From Roseomonas alba (GTDB lineage: Bacteria; Pseudomonadota; Alphaproteobacteria; Acetobacterales; Acetobacteraceae), in contig NZ_JAHYBZ010000001.1 in assembly GCF_019430885.1 (NCBI RefSeq), positions 744,001 to 808,000 of the forward strand: 64,000 bases of DNA, read 5' to 3'. Below the pieces are notes generated by a model, which did not search any database, was not told where the DNA came from, and saw only the letters and a list, made by a program, of their open reading frames with translations. Numbering within the stretch: the stretch's first letter is position 1; each line of letters opens with the position of its first letter. Positions 34,874 to 43,478 of this stretch are shown here, piece by piece. The translations under genes and the position numbers were made by a program.

Positions 34874-36328
34874 ATGCCGGAAGCCATCGGGGACCTGCCC
34901 ACGGCCCAGGGCAAGGCGGGCGCTTTCGCGGAGCTGATGGAGGTGCGCGGTCTCGGCGCGCCGGCCGCGGGTGAGGCGACCATCACCGGCAACGACCCCT
35001 TCTATCGCACGCCGCTGCGCGTGGGTGAGACGGCCGCCGCTGTGCTGGCCGCGACCGGCGTCGCCGCCAACGATCTGTGGGAAGGGCGGACCGGCCGCCG
35101 GCAGCAGGTCTCGGTCGATGTCCGCCAGGCCGCCGCGACGCTGCGGACGGTGGACTACACCGAAGGGCAGAAGCCCGATGGCAGCTACGAGCACATCCCC
35201 ATCCCGCAGGGGATGAAGGAGATGATCGCCGCGACCCAGCCCTGGCCGACCAGGGACGGCGCCTGGGTGCTGCCGCATCTCAACCTGCCGCATCTGAAGG
35301 ACCGCGTGCTCGGCGTGCTGGGGGCGGAGTTCAACCCCTCTTCCGTGAAGGAAGCCGTCGGGCGCTGGGACGCCGATGCGCTGGAGGAGGCGATCGCCGC
35401 GGTGAATGGCTGCGGCGGGCGCATCCGCAGCCCGGAGGATTGGCTCGCCCATCCGCAGGGGCAGTATCTGGCGGCGCGGCCGGTGGTGGAGATCACCAAG
35501 CTGCGCGATGGCCCGCCGGTGCCGATGGGGGCGGGCGACCGGCCGGCCTCGGGCGTGCGGGTGCTCGACTTCACGCGCATCCTGGCCGGGCCGATCGGCG
35601 GCCGGACGCTGGCGGAACATGGGGCCGAGGTGCTGATGGTCACCGCGCCGCACCTGCCGCAGACGCCCGAGCATGTGCGTGACACGAGCCACGGCAAGCG
35701 GAGCTGCTTCCTCGATCTCCGCGACCCGACGCAGGCGGCGCGGGCGCAGGAACTGGCGCGGCAGGCGGATATCGTGATCGGGGGCTATCGCCCCGGGCGG
35801 CTCGCCGCGAACGGGCTGGGGCCGGAAATCACGGCGGAACAGCCGGGGCGCATCTACCTCACCATCTCCTGCTTCGGGTCGGGCGGGCCCTTCGCCGGGC
35901 GCAGCGGCTGGGAACAGGTGGCGCAGGTGGTCAGCGGCGTCGCCCATGTGCATGGCAAGGCGATCGGCGACGGCACGCCGAAGCTCGTCTTCGCGCCGGT
36001 CTGCGACTACCTGACCGGCTATCTCGCGGGCTATGGCGCGCTGCTCGCGCTCGGGCGGCGGATGCGCGAGGGCGGCAGCTACCATGTGAATGTCTCGCTG
36101 TGCCAGTCGGCGATGTTGCTGCTGCGGCAGGGCACCATCACCGGCTTCGAGGACGCGCCGGAACGGCTGACGCGCGCGGAGATCGACGCCATGCACGTCA
36201 CCGCCGACACCTCCTACGGGCGGCTCAAGACGATCGGGCCGGTGCTGCGCATGTCGGAGACGCCGCCGCACTGGGCGCGGCCGACGCCGGCCCTCGGCGG
36301 CGATGCGCCGGGCTGGATCGCCGCCTGA
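34874..36328 (+). CDS. Family III CoA-transferase (CaiB/BaiF), domain order permuted
   Basis: 484 residues from ATG 34874, with GGAG upstream. Family III proteins normally start with the RVLDxTRxxAGP motif; here it is at residues 229-240, after about 220 residues that resemble the usual C-terminal part (EGRTGRRQQVSVDVRQAA at 70-87, RDGAWVLPHLN, SPEDWLAHPQGQ). The likely catalytic Asp is D378 in CDYLTGYLAGYGALLAL. It would move CoA between acids in the cytoplasm. First gene of an operon with an enolase-superfamily enzyme, hydrolase and Bug receptor. A paralogue with the same order is at 61352. Confidence 0.85.
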   Translation: MPEAIGDLPTAQGKAGAFAELMEVRGLGAPAAGEATITGNDPFYRTPLRVGETAAAVLAATGVAANDLWEGRTGRRQQVSVDVRQAAATLRTVDYTEGQKPDGSYEHIPIPQGMKEMIAATQPWPTRDGAWVLPHLNLPHLKDRVLGVLGAEFNPSSVKEAVGRWDADALEEAIAAVNGCGGRIRSPEDWLAHPQGQYLAARPVVEITKLRDGPPVPMGAGDRPASGVRVLDFTRILAGPIGGRTLAEHGAEVLMVTAPHLPQTPEHVRDTSHGKRSCFLDLRDPTQAARAQELARQADIVIGGYRPGRLAANGLGPEITAEQPGRIYLTISCFGSGGPFAGRSGWEQVAQVVSGVAHVHGKAIGDGTPKLVFAPVCDYLTGYLAGYGALLALGRRMREGGSYHVNVSLCQSAMLLLRQGTITGFEDAPERLTRAEIDAMHVTADTSYGRLKTIGPVLRMSETPPHWARPTPALGGDAPGWIAA

Positions 36329-36332
36329 CGCC

Positions 36333-37481
36333 ATGGGGAAGATCACGGCCATTCGTGGCCACCATGTCGGCTTCGCGCCGGCGGTGCCGCTCGGCAATGC
36401 GGCGGGCTTCATTCGCCGACGCGACTTCCTGCTGCTGGAGGTCGAGGCGGCGGACGGTACGATCGGCTGGGGCGAGGTGGGGGCCTCGCCCTGGGCGGCG
36501 GCGGCGCTGATCCGCCACGGCCTGGCGCGGCAGGTGCTGGGACAGGATGCGGCGGAGTACGGGCGCATCTTCGAGGCGCTGCTCGGCCTGCGCGGCTATG
36601 ACCAACGCGGCGTGTCGATCATGGCGGCCTCGGCCATCGACATGGCGCTGCACGATGTCGCGGCGCGGCAGCGGGGCATCAGCGTCGCGGCGCTGCGCGG
36701 CGGGGCGTTGCGCAGCCGCGTGCCGGCCTATGCCAGCGGGCCCTTCATGGTGGAGGGGCCGGACCCCTATGCCGGCTTCCCGCGCGACATTGACGCGTAT
36801 CTGCGGCGCGGCTTCCGTGCCATCAAGCCGCGCGCGGGGGTGAGCCCGGCGGCGGATGGCGCGATGGCGGCGGCGCTGCGCCGGCAGGTCGGGCCGGATG
36901 TCGCGCTGATGGTGGACTTCAACCGTGGCGTCACGGCGCGGGCGGGGCTCGATGCGGCGCAGCGCATGGCGCCGGCCGGGCTGCTGTGGATCGAGGAACC
37001 GACCGTGCCGGAGGATCTGCCGGGCTACCGCATGGTGGCGGCGACCTCGCCGATCGGCATCGCGGGCGGCGAGGCGCTGGGCAGCCTGGCGGCGTTCCGC
37101 GAGTTCCTCGAGACCGGCGCGGTGTCGGTGGTGCAGCCGGACATGTCGGTCTGCGGCGGGTATTCGGGCTTCGCGCGCGTCGCGGCGCTGTGCGCGGCGT
37201 GGGACTTGCCGGCCATGCCGCATGTCTTCGGCACGCTGGTGAACTTCCATGCCTCGCTGCAGATGGCGGCGTTGCTGCCGGCGCGGCGCGGCGGAGCGGC
37301 GATGCCCTATCCCTTCGTGGAATGCGACGTGTCGGGCAATCCGCTGCAGACGGTGCTGGGCGAGGTGGTGCTTGATGCCGAGGGCATGGTCGCGCTGCCG
37401 GAGGGGCCGGGGGCGGGCTTTGAGCTGCGGGCGGAGCAGCTTGCGCCGTGGATCACCGAAAGCTGGTCGGTGACGGCGTGA
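36333..37481 (+). CDS. Enolase-superfamily enzyme (mandelate racemase/muconate lactonizing type)
   Basis: 382 residues. Metal ligands are D195 (MVDFN), E221 (WIEEP) and E247 (GGEALG); the catalytic His is H297 in PHVFG, with D270 in VQPDMSVCGG. On the other face K165 lies in IKPR, so the usual KxK is KxR (R167). This pattern fits acid-sugar dehydratases or racemases of the mandelate racemase subgroup. It starts 4 nt after the CoA-transferase stop and overlaps the next gene, so it acts in the same pathway. The substrate is not identifiable. Confidence 0.87.
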   Translation: MGKITAIRGHHVGFAPAVPLGNAAGFIRRRDFLLLEVEAADGTIGWGEVGASPWAAAALIRHGLARQVLGQDAAEYGRIFEALLGLRGYDQRGVSIMAASAIDMALHDVAARQRGISVAALRGGALRSRVPAYASGPFMVEGPDPYAGFPRDIDAYLRRGFRAIKPRAGVSPAADGAMAAALRRQVGPDVALMVDFNRGVTARAGLDAAQRMAPAGLLWIEEPTVPEDLPGYRMVAATSPIGIAGGEALGSLAAFREFLETGAVSVVQPDMSVCGGYSGFARVAALCAAWDLPAMPHVFGTLVNFHASLQMAALLPARRGGAAMPYPFVECDVSGNPLQTVLGEVVLDAEGMVALPEGPGAGFELRAEQLAPWITESWSVTA

Positions 37482-38356
37482 CGACGGTTCCATTCACGGC
37501 CGGGGAGGCGCGGCCGGTGTACCGCGCGCCGCCGGGGGCGACGGATTGCCACCACCACATCTACGACGACCGCTTCGCGCCCGATGCACGCGCGGCGTTG
37601 CGGCCCGCCGCAGCGACGGTCGCGATGTATCGGCGGCTGCGCGAGCATCTCGGCCTGTCGCGCAGCGTCGTCGTGCAGCCTTCGACCTATGGCACGGACA
37701 ATGCCTGCCTGATGGATGCGCTGCGGCAGCTCGGCGATGCGGCACGCGGGGTTGCCGTCATCGATGAGGCGACGGACGACGTGGCGCTGCGGGCGATGGA
37801 CGAGGCCGGGGTGCGAGGCATCCGCTTCAACCTGGCGCGGCCGGCGGGCGCTGCGGCCGATGCGCTGGACGTGCTTGCACGTCGCGTCGCGCCGTTGGGA
37901 TGGCATGTGCAGCTGCACGCGCCCGCTTCACGCATCGCGGCGATGGCGGCGCAGCTGGAAAGCCTGCCGGTGCCACTGGTGATCGACCATCTCGGGCGCT
38001 TTGCGCAGCCGGGCGCGATGGAGGACGCGGCCTGGCCGGTGTTGCGGCGGCTCGTGGACGGTGGCCGGGCATGGGTGAAGCTGTCGGGCGCGTATCACGA
38101 CAGCGCCGACGGCGCGCCGGATTACGCGGATAGCGGCGCGCTGACCCGCGCCTGGCTTGCCGCGGCGCCGGAGCGCGTCGTCTGGGGCACCGACTGGCCA
38201 CACCCCGCCGCGACGGCCGGCGAGAAGCCGCTGCCGGACGATGCGCGGCTGCTCGACCTGCTGGCCGCCTGGGCGCCTTCCGCCGAGGCGCTGCGGCGCG
38301 TCCTCGTCGACAATCCGGTCACGCTCTACGGCTTCGCACCGATTTCCCAATCATGA
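37478..38356 (+). CDS. Metal-dependent hydrolase, 2-pyrone-4,6-dicarboxylate lactonase-like
   Basis: 292 residues from GTG 37478, overlapping the previous stop. The TIM-barrel amidohydrolase motif DCHHHIYD has His25-27; later VIDHLGR, KLSGAYH and WGTDWPHP give the other active-site positions, with the final Asp. LigI-type lactonases open 2-pyrone-4,6-dicarboxylate in lignin-derived aromatic breakdown; many relatives have other lactone substrates. The next gene, a Bug receptor, overlaps or follows closely. Confidence 0.87.
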   Translation: MTTVPFTAGEARPVYRAPPGATDCHHHIYDDRFAPDARAALRPAAATVAMYRRLREHLGLSRSVVVQPSTYGTDNACLMDALRQLGDAARGVAVIDEATDDVALRAMDEAGVRGIRFNLARPAGAAADALDVLARRVAPLGWHVQLHAPASRIAAMAAQLESLPVPLVIDHLGRFAQPGAMEDAAWPVLRRLVDGGRAWVKLSGAYHDSADGAPDYADSGALTRAWLAAAPERVVWGTDWPHPAATAGEKPLPDDARLLDLLAAWAPSAEALRRVLVDNPVTLYGFAPISQS

Positions 38357-38376
38357 ATCAGGACAGGAAACGCACC

Positions 38377-39360
38377 ATGACACGCTTCGATCGCCGCGAT
38401 CTGCTGAAGGGCGCCGCGCTGCTGGCCACGGCGCCGCTCGCCGCACGGGCGCAGGACGCGTCGTGGCCCTCCCGGCCCATCAAGTACATCGTGCCCTATA
38501 CGCCGGGCGGCGGGTCGGACATCGTCAGTCGGCTGCTGACAGCGACCATTTCCGCGCTGCCGGGCGGGCCGCAATTCGTCATCGAGAACCGGCCCGGTGC
38601 CGGCGGCAATATCGGCGTGAAGGTGATCGCGGATTCGCCGCCCGATGGCTACACCATCGGCGTCATCACCATCGCGACCCATGGCGTGAATCCCACGCTG
38701 TATCCCAACCTCCCCTATGATCCGATCAACGACTTCACCATGATCTCGCAGCTCAACCTGCAGCCGGTCGTGGTGGCGGTGAATGCCAATTCGCCACTGC
38801 GGACGCTGGCGGATCTGCTGGCGAATACCGGGCCCTCGGCGCGCGAGCTGACCTTCGGCACCGCGGGCAACGGGCTGAGCGGACACGCCGCCGGCGAATT
38901 GCTGCGCCAGCGCACAGACGTGAAGATGATCCATGTACCGTATCGCGGCAGCAGCGGGGCCTGGGCGGATCTCCTCGGCGGGCGCATCGACCTGATCGTG
39001 GACAATATCGCGACGGCCATTCCGCATGTCGAAGCGGGCAGGGCACGCATCCTCGGCCTGTCGTCGCGCCAGCCCTTCCCGGGCGTCGACGCGCCAGCCA
39101 TCGGCAGTCTGGTGCCGGGCTATGTCGTGGATTCCTGGAACGTGCTGGCCGGACCCGCGCGCATGCCGCCGGCGATCGTCAATCGCCTCGCCGGTTTCGT
39201 AGGGGAGGCGATGAAGGTGCCGTCGCTGCGCGCACGCTACGCGGAACTGAACATGGTGCCGCCGGAGAATACCTCGCCGGAATACGCGGCGGATTTCGTG
39301 CGGCAGCAGATCGCGATGTGGGCGCCGGTGGTGCGGGAAGCGGGGATGCGGGTGGACTGA
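38377..39360 (+). CDS. Bug/TctC-type periplasmic solute receptor
   Basis: 327 residues from ATG 38377, which has AGGAAA 7 nt before it; ATG 38353, overlapping the previous stop, is the alternative. The Tat-type signal RRDLLKGAALLATAPLAARA is followed by YIVPYTPGGGSDIVSRLL and VIENRPGAGGNIGVKV, the Bug hallmarks. As last gene of the LysR-linked operon it probably captures that pathway's substrate, a carboxylate. Confidence 0.92.
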   Translation: MTRFDRRDLLKGAALLATAPLAARAQDASWPSRPIKYIVPYTPGGGSDIVSRLLTATISALPGGPQFVIENRPGAGGNIGVKVIADSPPDGYTIGVITIATHGVNPTLYPNLPYDPINDFTMISQLNLQPVVVAVNANSPLRTLADLLANTGPSARELTFGTAGNGLSGHAAGELLRQRTDVKMIHVPYRGSSGAWADLLGGRIDLIVDNIATAIPHVEAGRARILGLSSRQPFPGVDAPAIGSLVPGYVVDSWNVLAGPARMPPAIVNRLAGFVGEAMKVPSLRARYAELNMVPPENTSPEYAADFVRQQIAMWAPVVREAGMRVD

Positions 39361-39376
39361 CCGGCCGGCGTCGCGA

Positions 39377-39396
39377 CCCCCCCGGGGCCGGGGGGG
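39377..39396. terminator. Bidirectional terminator hairpin
   Basis: CCCCCCCGG (39377-39385), loop GG, and CCGGGGGGG (39388-39396) form a perfect 9-bp stem in the 43-nt gap between two convergent operons. Confidence 0.6.
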
Positions 39397-39403
39397 GGCG
39401 GCG

Positions 39404-40816
39404 CTACGGCAGCAATACGCCAGGGTTGAGAAGCCCCCCCGGGTCGATCGCCTGCTTGATCGCCCGCATCAGGCGCAGCTCGACAGGCTGCTTGTAGCGG
39501 GCGAGATCGGCGGTGCGGACGCGGCCGATGCCCTGCTCCGCGCTGATGGACCCGCCGAGGCCATGCACCGCGTCATGCACCAGGTTGGACAGGCCGGGCT
39601 GCATGGCGTGCAGCGTCGCATCATCGGCCGCCTCCGGCCGCGCGACATTGTAGTGCAGGTTGCCGTCGCCGAGATGGCCGAAGGTGAAGTTGCGCACGCC
39701 GGGGAAGTGCTGCTGCAGCGCGGCGTCAGTGCTCTCGACGAAGTGCGGCACGGCCGAGACGGGCAGGGAGACATCGTGCTTGAGGCACTTGCCGTCCTCG
39801 GCGAGGGCAAGGGTGATGCTCTCGCGCAGATGCCACAGCGCGTCGGCCTGGGCGGTGCTCTGCGCGATAGCGACGTCGGCGATCTCGCCGGCCTCCAGCG
39901 CGGCGCCGAGCACGGCTTCGAGGCGCGCCAGCGCATGCGGCTCGTCCTCGGCGTCGCTGATCTCGACCAGCACGTACCAGGGCGCGTCCAGCGTGGCGAA
40001 GGGCGCGCGCTGCTGCGAATAGGTCTCGACGACCAGGCGCAGGCAGGCGCCGGACATCAGCTCGAAGCCGGTCAGCGTCGCGTGGAAGCCTGCGCGGCAA
40101 CGCGCGAGGAAGCGGGCCGCATCATGGATCGACCCGAGCGCGGCGAGGGCCGTGCAGCGCGCGGCCGGCAGCGGGAACAGCTTCAGCGTCGCCGCGGTGA
40201 TGATGCCGAGCGTGCCCTCGCTACCGATGAACAGGTCGCGCAGGTCGTAGCCGCTGTTGTCCTTCCGCAGGCCGCGCAGCCCGTGCCAGATCTCGCCATC
40301 CGCCAGGACGACTTCCAGGCCGAGGCAGAGTTCCCGCGCATTGCCGTAGCGCAGCACCTGCGTGCCGCCGGCATTGGTGCCGAGATTGCCGCCGATCATG
40401 CAGCTTCCCTCGGCACCGAGGGAGAGGGGGAAGAGGCGGCCGGCGGCCTCCGCGGCCTGCTGCACCGATTGCAGCACGCAGCCGGCCTCGACGGTGATGG
40501 TGTCGTTGTCGGTGTCGATGGCCCGCACGCGATTGAGGCGGGCGAGCGAAAGCAGCACGCCGTCACCCTCCGCGCCCGGCACGCCGCCGGCGACCTGGCC
40601 GGTATTGCCGCCCTGCGGGGTGACGGGCACGCCATGTGCCGCACAGAGGCGCATCACGGCAGCGACGTCGTCGGTCGTGCCCGGGCGCGCCACCAGGCGG
40701 GCGTTGCCCTGCACCAGCTTGCGCCAGTCGGTCAGGTAGGGCTGGGCGTCCTCGCCCGTCAGGACATGGGCGGCGCCGAGCAGCGCCCGGAGATCCTGCG
40801 TCAGCGCGTCGGTCAC
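39404..40816 (-). CDS. FAD-linked oxidase (D-2-hydroxyacid dehydrogenase, GlcD/DLD type)
   Basis: 470 residues from GTG 40816. The FAD-binding half includes PQGGNTGQVAGGVPG (about 80-94) and LGTNAGGTQVLRYGNARE; the C-terminal cap has GHLGDGNLHYNVARP and ISAEQGIGRVR, the metal and substrate signature of D-lactate, D-2-hydroxyglutarate and glycolate oxidising enzymes. It probably oxidises a D-2-hydroxyacid to a 2-oxoacid and passes electrons to the respiratory chain. It is the last gene of a six-gene operon and overlaps the previous gene by GTGA. Confidence 0.92.
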   Translation of the reverse strand: MTDALTQDLRALLGAAHVLTGEDAQPYLTDWRKLVQGNARLVARPGTTDDVAAVMRLCAAHGVPVTPQGGNTGQVAGGVPGAEGDGVLLSLARLNRVRAIDTDNDTITVEAGCVLQSVQQAAEAAGRLFPLSLGAEGSCMIGGNLGTNAGGTQVLRYGNARELCLGLEVVLADGEIWHGLRGLRKDNSGYDLRDLFIGSEGTLGIITAATLKLFPLPAARCTALAALGSIHDAARFLARCRAGFHATLTGFELMSGACLRLVVETYSQQRAPFATLDAPWYVLVEISDAEDEPHALARLEAVLGAALEAGEIADVAIAQSTAQADALWHLRESITLALAEDGKCLKHDVSLPVSAVPHFVESTDAALQQHFPGVRNFTFGHLGDGNLHYNVARPEAADDATLHAMQPGLSNLVHDAVHGLGGSISAEQGIGRVRTADLARYKQPVELRLMRAIKQAIDPGGLLNPGVLLP

Positions 40817-41751
40817 GGCAGGACCGGGGTCAGGACGCGGCCATCGCGCAGCATGGCGTGGAGGTTGTCCACGACGAGGCGTTCCATGGCCTCGCGCGTT
40901 TCGATCGTCGCGCTGCCGACATGCGGGGTGATGACGACATTGTCGCGGTTGCGCAGGGCGTCCGGCGCGCCGGGTTCGCCTTGCAGCACGTCGAGGCCCG
41001 CGCCGCCGAGACGGCCTTCGTCCAAGGCTGCGATCAGCGCATCCTGATCCACCACGGAACCGCGCCCGATATTCACCAGGATACCGCGCGGGCCGAGCGC
41101 CGTCAGCACGGGTGCCGAGACAAGGTGGCGCGTTTCCGTCCCGCCACCGCAGGCGACGACAAGGAAGTCGCTCCACGCCGCCAGGGCTTCGAGGGAGGGC
41201 TCGAAGCCATAGGGCACGTCCTTGGGGCCACGGCCGTGGTAACGGACCTGCATGGAGAAGCCCTCGCCGCGCCGCGCGATGGCGCTGCCGATGCGCCCCA
41301 GGCCGAGGATGCCGAGCCGCTTGCCGGACACACGCGTCGCCAGAGGGAATTCACCCAGCACCTTCCACGACCCGGCGGAGACATAGCGATCCGCCGCCGG
41401 GATGCGCCGGGCGGCGGCGATCAGCAGCCCCCAGGCGAGATCCGCCACGCAATCATCCAGAACATCCGGCGTGTTCGCGACCTGGATGCCGCGCGCATGG
41501 GCCGCGGCGACGTCCAGCGTGTCGTAGCCGACGCCCCAGCTCGACACGGCGCGCAGATTGGGCAGGGCGGCGAGCATCGCCGCATCGCAGCCCCACCGCA
41601 CGCTGGTCGCGAGCAGGCCGACCGAGGCGCCATGCGTTGCGAGCCAGCCCTCCGCCTGTTCCCACAACCGCACCGCCTGCAACTCGTCGCGCAGCAAGCC
41701 ATCGGCGAGCGGGCCGATGGGGGCGAGCTGCAACACGGTGGATGCCGTCAC
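40813..41751 (-). CDS. D-isomer-specific 2-hydroxyacid dehydrogenase
   Basis: 312 residues, GTG start at 41751. The NAD(P) motif LGILGLGRIGSAIARRGEGF is around 144-163; the catalytic Arg lies in VACGGGTETRHLVSA, NIGRGSVVDQDAL follows, and the His is in VVITPHVGSATIET. Members reduce glyoxylate, hydroxypyruvate or similar acids. It lies between an RraA-type aldolase and a D-hydroxyacid oxidase, which suggests interconversion of a 2-oxo and a 2-hydroxy acid. Confidence 0.92.
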   Translation of the reverse strand: MTASTVLQLAPIGPLADGLLRDELQAVRLWEQAEGWLATHGASVGLLATSVRWGCDAAMLAALPNLRAVSSWGVGYDTLDVAAAHARGIQVANTPDVLDDCVADLAWGLLIAAARRIPAADRYVSAGSWKVLGEFPLATRVSGKRLGILGLGRIGSAIARRGEGFSMQVRYHGRGPKDVPYGFEPSLEALAAWSDFLVVACGGGTETRHLVSAPVLTALGPRGILVNIGRGSVVDQDALIAALDEGRLGGAGLDVLQGEPGAPDALRNRDNVVITPHVGSATIETREAMERLVVDNLHAMLRDGRVLTPVLP

Positions 41752-41756
41752 GCCGA

Positions 41757-42422
41757 TCAGCCCTTCGGCGTGAGGTAGCCGGTGGCGACGCCGGCGGCGG
41801 CGAAGGTCTCGCCGGCCAGCATGCGGGCCTCGACCGCCTGGTCGGCGGCGACCAGGGCCTCGGCGCGCGGCAGCGCCTCGTCCAGCAGGGCGCGCGGGAC
41901 GACGATGATGCCGCTCTCGTCGCCGACCACCAGGTCGTCCTGCTGCACGGTGATGCCGCCGATGGTGACCGGCACGCCGATCGGCATCAGGCGCAGCCTT
42001 CCCTTGCCCGTGGTGGGCGCGACCCAGCGGCTGGCGAGCCAGAGGCCCGTCTTGCGGATCTCGTCCACGTCGCGGCAGGCGCCGTCGATGACCACCGCCT
42101 CGACGCCGAGCTGCTTCGCGCCGTAGGCGGCGAGGCCGCCCATGGTGGAAATAGGCTGGCCGCCCACGTCGACCATGAGCACCTTGCCCGGCGCCGAGGC
42201 CGAGACCAGCCGCCCGACCGCGAATTCGGCCTTCTCGAATTCATGCAGCCGGCCGGGGATCTGCCGCGCCGTGACGGCGAAGCCGCAGACGCGGCCGCTG
42301 CCCGATTGCAGCGTCAGCCCCTGCGCCAGGCCCCAGGCGTCGAACTGGTCCAGCGCATCCGACCAGGTGCTGACCGGAATGGCGCGGCAGCGGGCGAGCA
42401 GGGCGGTCTCGGTATCGGTCAT
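41757..42422 (-). CDS. RraA-family protein (class II HMG/CHA-type aldolase-like)
   Basis: 221 residues. The signature regions are GGLAAYGAKQLGVEAVVIDG followed by ACRDVDEIR (the Arg-Asp pair) and VGDESGIIVVP, which supplies metal ligands in the aldolase branch. RraA-like proteins either inhibit RNase E or, more often when found in catabolic operons, split 4-hydroxy-4-methyl-2-oxoglutarate-like acids or decarboxylate oxaloacetate. The operon context favours the aldolase role. Confidence 0.85.
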   Translation of the reverse strand: MTDTETALLARCRAIPVSTWSDALDQFDAWGLAQGLTLQSGSGRVCGFAVTARQIPGRLHEFEKAEFAVGRLVSASAPGKVLMVDVGGQPISTMGGLAAYGAKQLGVEAVVIDGACRDVDEIRKTGLWLASRWVAPTTGKGRLRLMPIGVPVTIGGITVQQDDLVVGDESGIIVVPRALLDEALPRAEALVAADQAVEARMLAGETFAAAGVATGYLTPKG

Positions 42423-42432
42423 GCGTCGGCTC

Positions 42433-43404
42433 TCAATTGACGGTGGCGCCGGAGACGCGAACCGCCTCGGCCCAGCGCGCCGTCTCGGCGGCGATGAATT
42501 CGTCGAAGCGCGCGGGCGGGTAGTTGGTCACGTCCGCGCCCATCTCGACAAGCCGCTGGGTGAAAGCGGGCTCGGCGACGATGGCGCTGATGTCGCGGGC
42601 GACCTTCGTGCGGATTGCGTCGGGCAGGCCGCGTGGGGCAAAGGTGCCGAACCAGGTCGCGGCCTCGAAATCGGGCCAGCCGGCTTCGGCGAAGGTCGGC
42701 ACGTTCGGGATCGCGTCCATGCGGCGGCTGTGGGCGAGGGCGATGGCCTTGAGCTCGCCGCTCTTGATGTAGGGCAGCACGGCGGAGAGGGTGGAGAAGG
42801 ACGCATCCACCAGGCCGCCGAGCAGGTCGGTGTTGAGCGGGCTGTCGCCGCGATAGGGGACGTGTTCGGCCTGGATGCCGGCGCGCTTGTTGAACAGCGC
42901 CTGGGTCAGGTGCTGCGCGGTGCCGTTGCCGGTGGACCCGAAGGTCACGCCCTGCGGCTGCGCCTTCCCCCAGGCGATGAATTCCTGGAGCGTGGTCGCC
43001 GGCACGCGCTTCGAGACGACGAGCACGAGCGGGATGATCGCTGTCAGCGTGATCGCGGTGAAGTCGCGGATCGGATCGTAGGTGAGGTGGGTGTAGAGGC
43101 TCTTGCTGATGGTGTGGGCGCTGGTCGCCTCGAACAGCGTGTAGCCGTCGGGTTCGGAGCGGGCGACGACCTCGGCGCCGACCGTGGCGCCGGCGCCGGC
43201 GCGGTTCTCGATGACGACGGGCTGGCCCCATTGCGCGGACAGCTTCTCGCCGATCATGCGCGCGATCACGTCGGTCGCGCCGCCGGCCGGATAGGGCACG
43301 ACCATGCGCACGGCGCGGCTGGGATAGGGGGCCTGGGCCAGGGCCGAGGCCGGCAGGAGGGAAGCGCCGGCCAGCAGGCCGAACGCGCGGCGATCGAGCT
43401 TCAT
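42433..43404 (-). CDS. Bug/TctC-type periplasmic solute receptor
   Basis: 323 residues from ATG 43404, with GAGGAAA upstream. The twin-arginine signal RRAFGLLAGASLLPASALAQ leads to MVVPYPAGGATDVIARM and VIENRAGAGATVGAEVVAR. It sits in the middle of the six-gene operon read from the aldehyde dehydrogenase, so it should bind that pathway's acid in the periplasm. Confidence 0.92.
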   Translation of the reverse strand: MKLDRRAFGLLAGASLLPASALAQAPYPSRAVRMVVPYPAGGATDVIARMIGEKLSAQWGQPVVIENRAGAGATVGAEVVARSEPDGYTLFEATSAHTISKSLYTHLTYDPIRDFTAITLTAIIPLVLVVSKRVPATTLQEFIAWGKAQPQGVTFGSTGNGTAQHLTQALFNKRAGIQAEHVPYRGDSPLNTDLLGGLVDASFSTLSAVLPYIKSGELKAIALAHSRRMDAIPNVPTFAEAGWPDFEAATWFGTFAPRGLPDAIRTKVARDISAIVAEPAFTQRLVEMGADVTNYPPARFDEFIAAETARWAEAVRVSGATVN

Positions 43405-43478
43405 GTCTGTTTCCTCAGGGATTGGGGGCGCGGGCCCCGCGGGACATGGATGCCGGGCGGACCCGGCATCCGGCGTGA

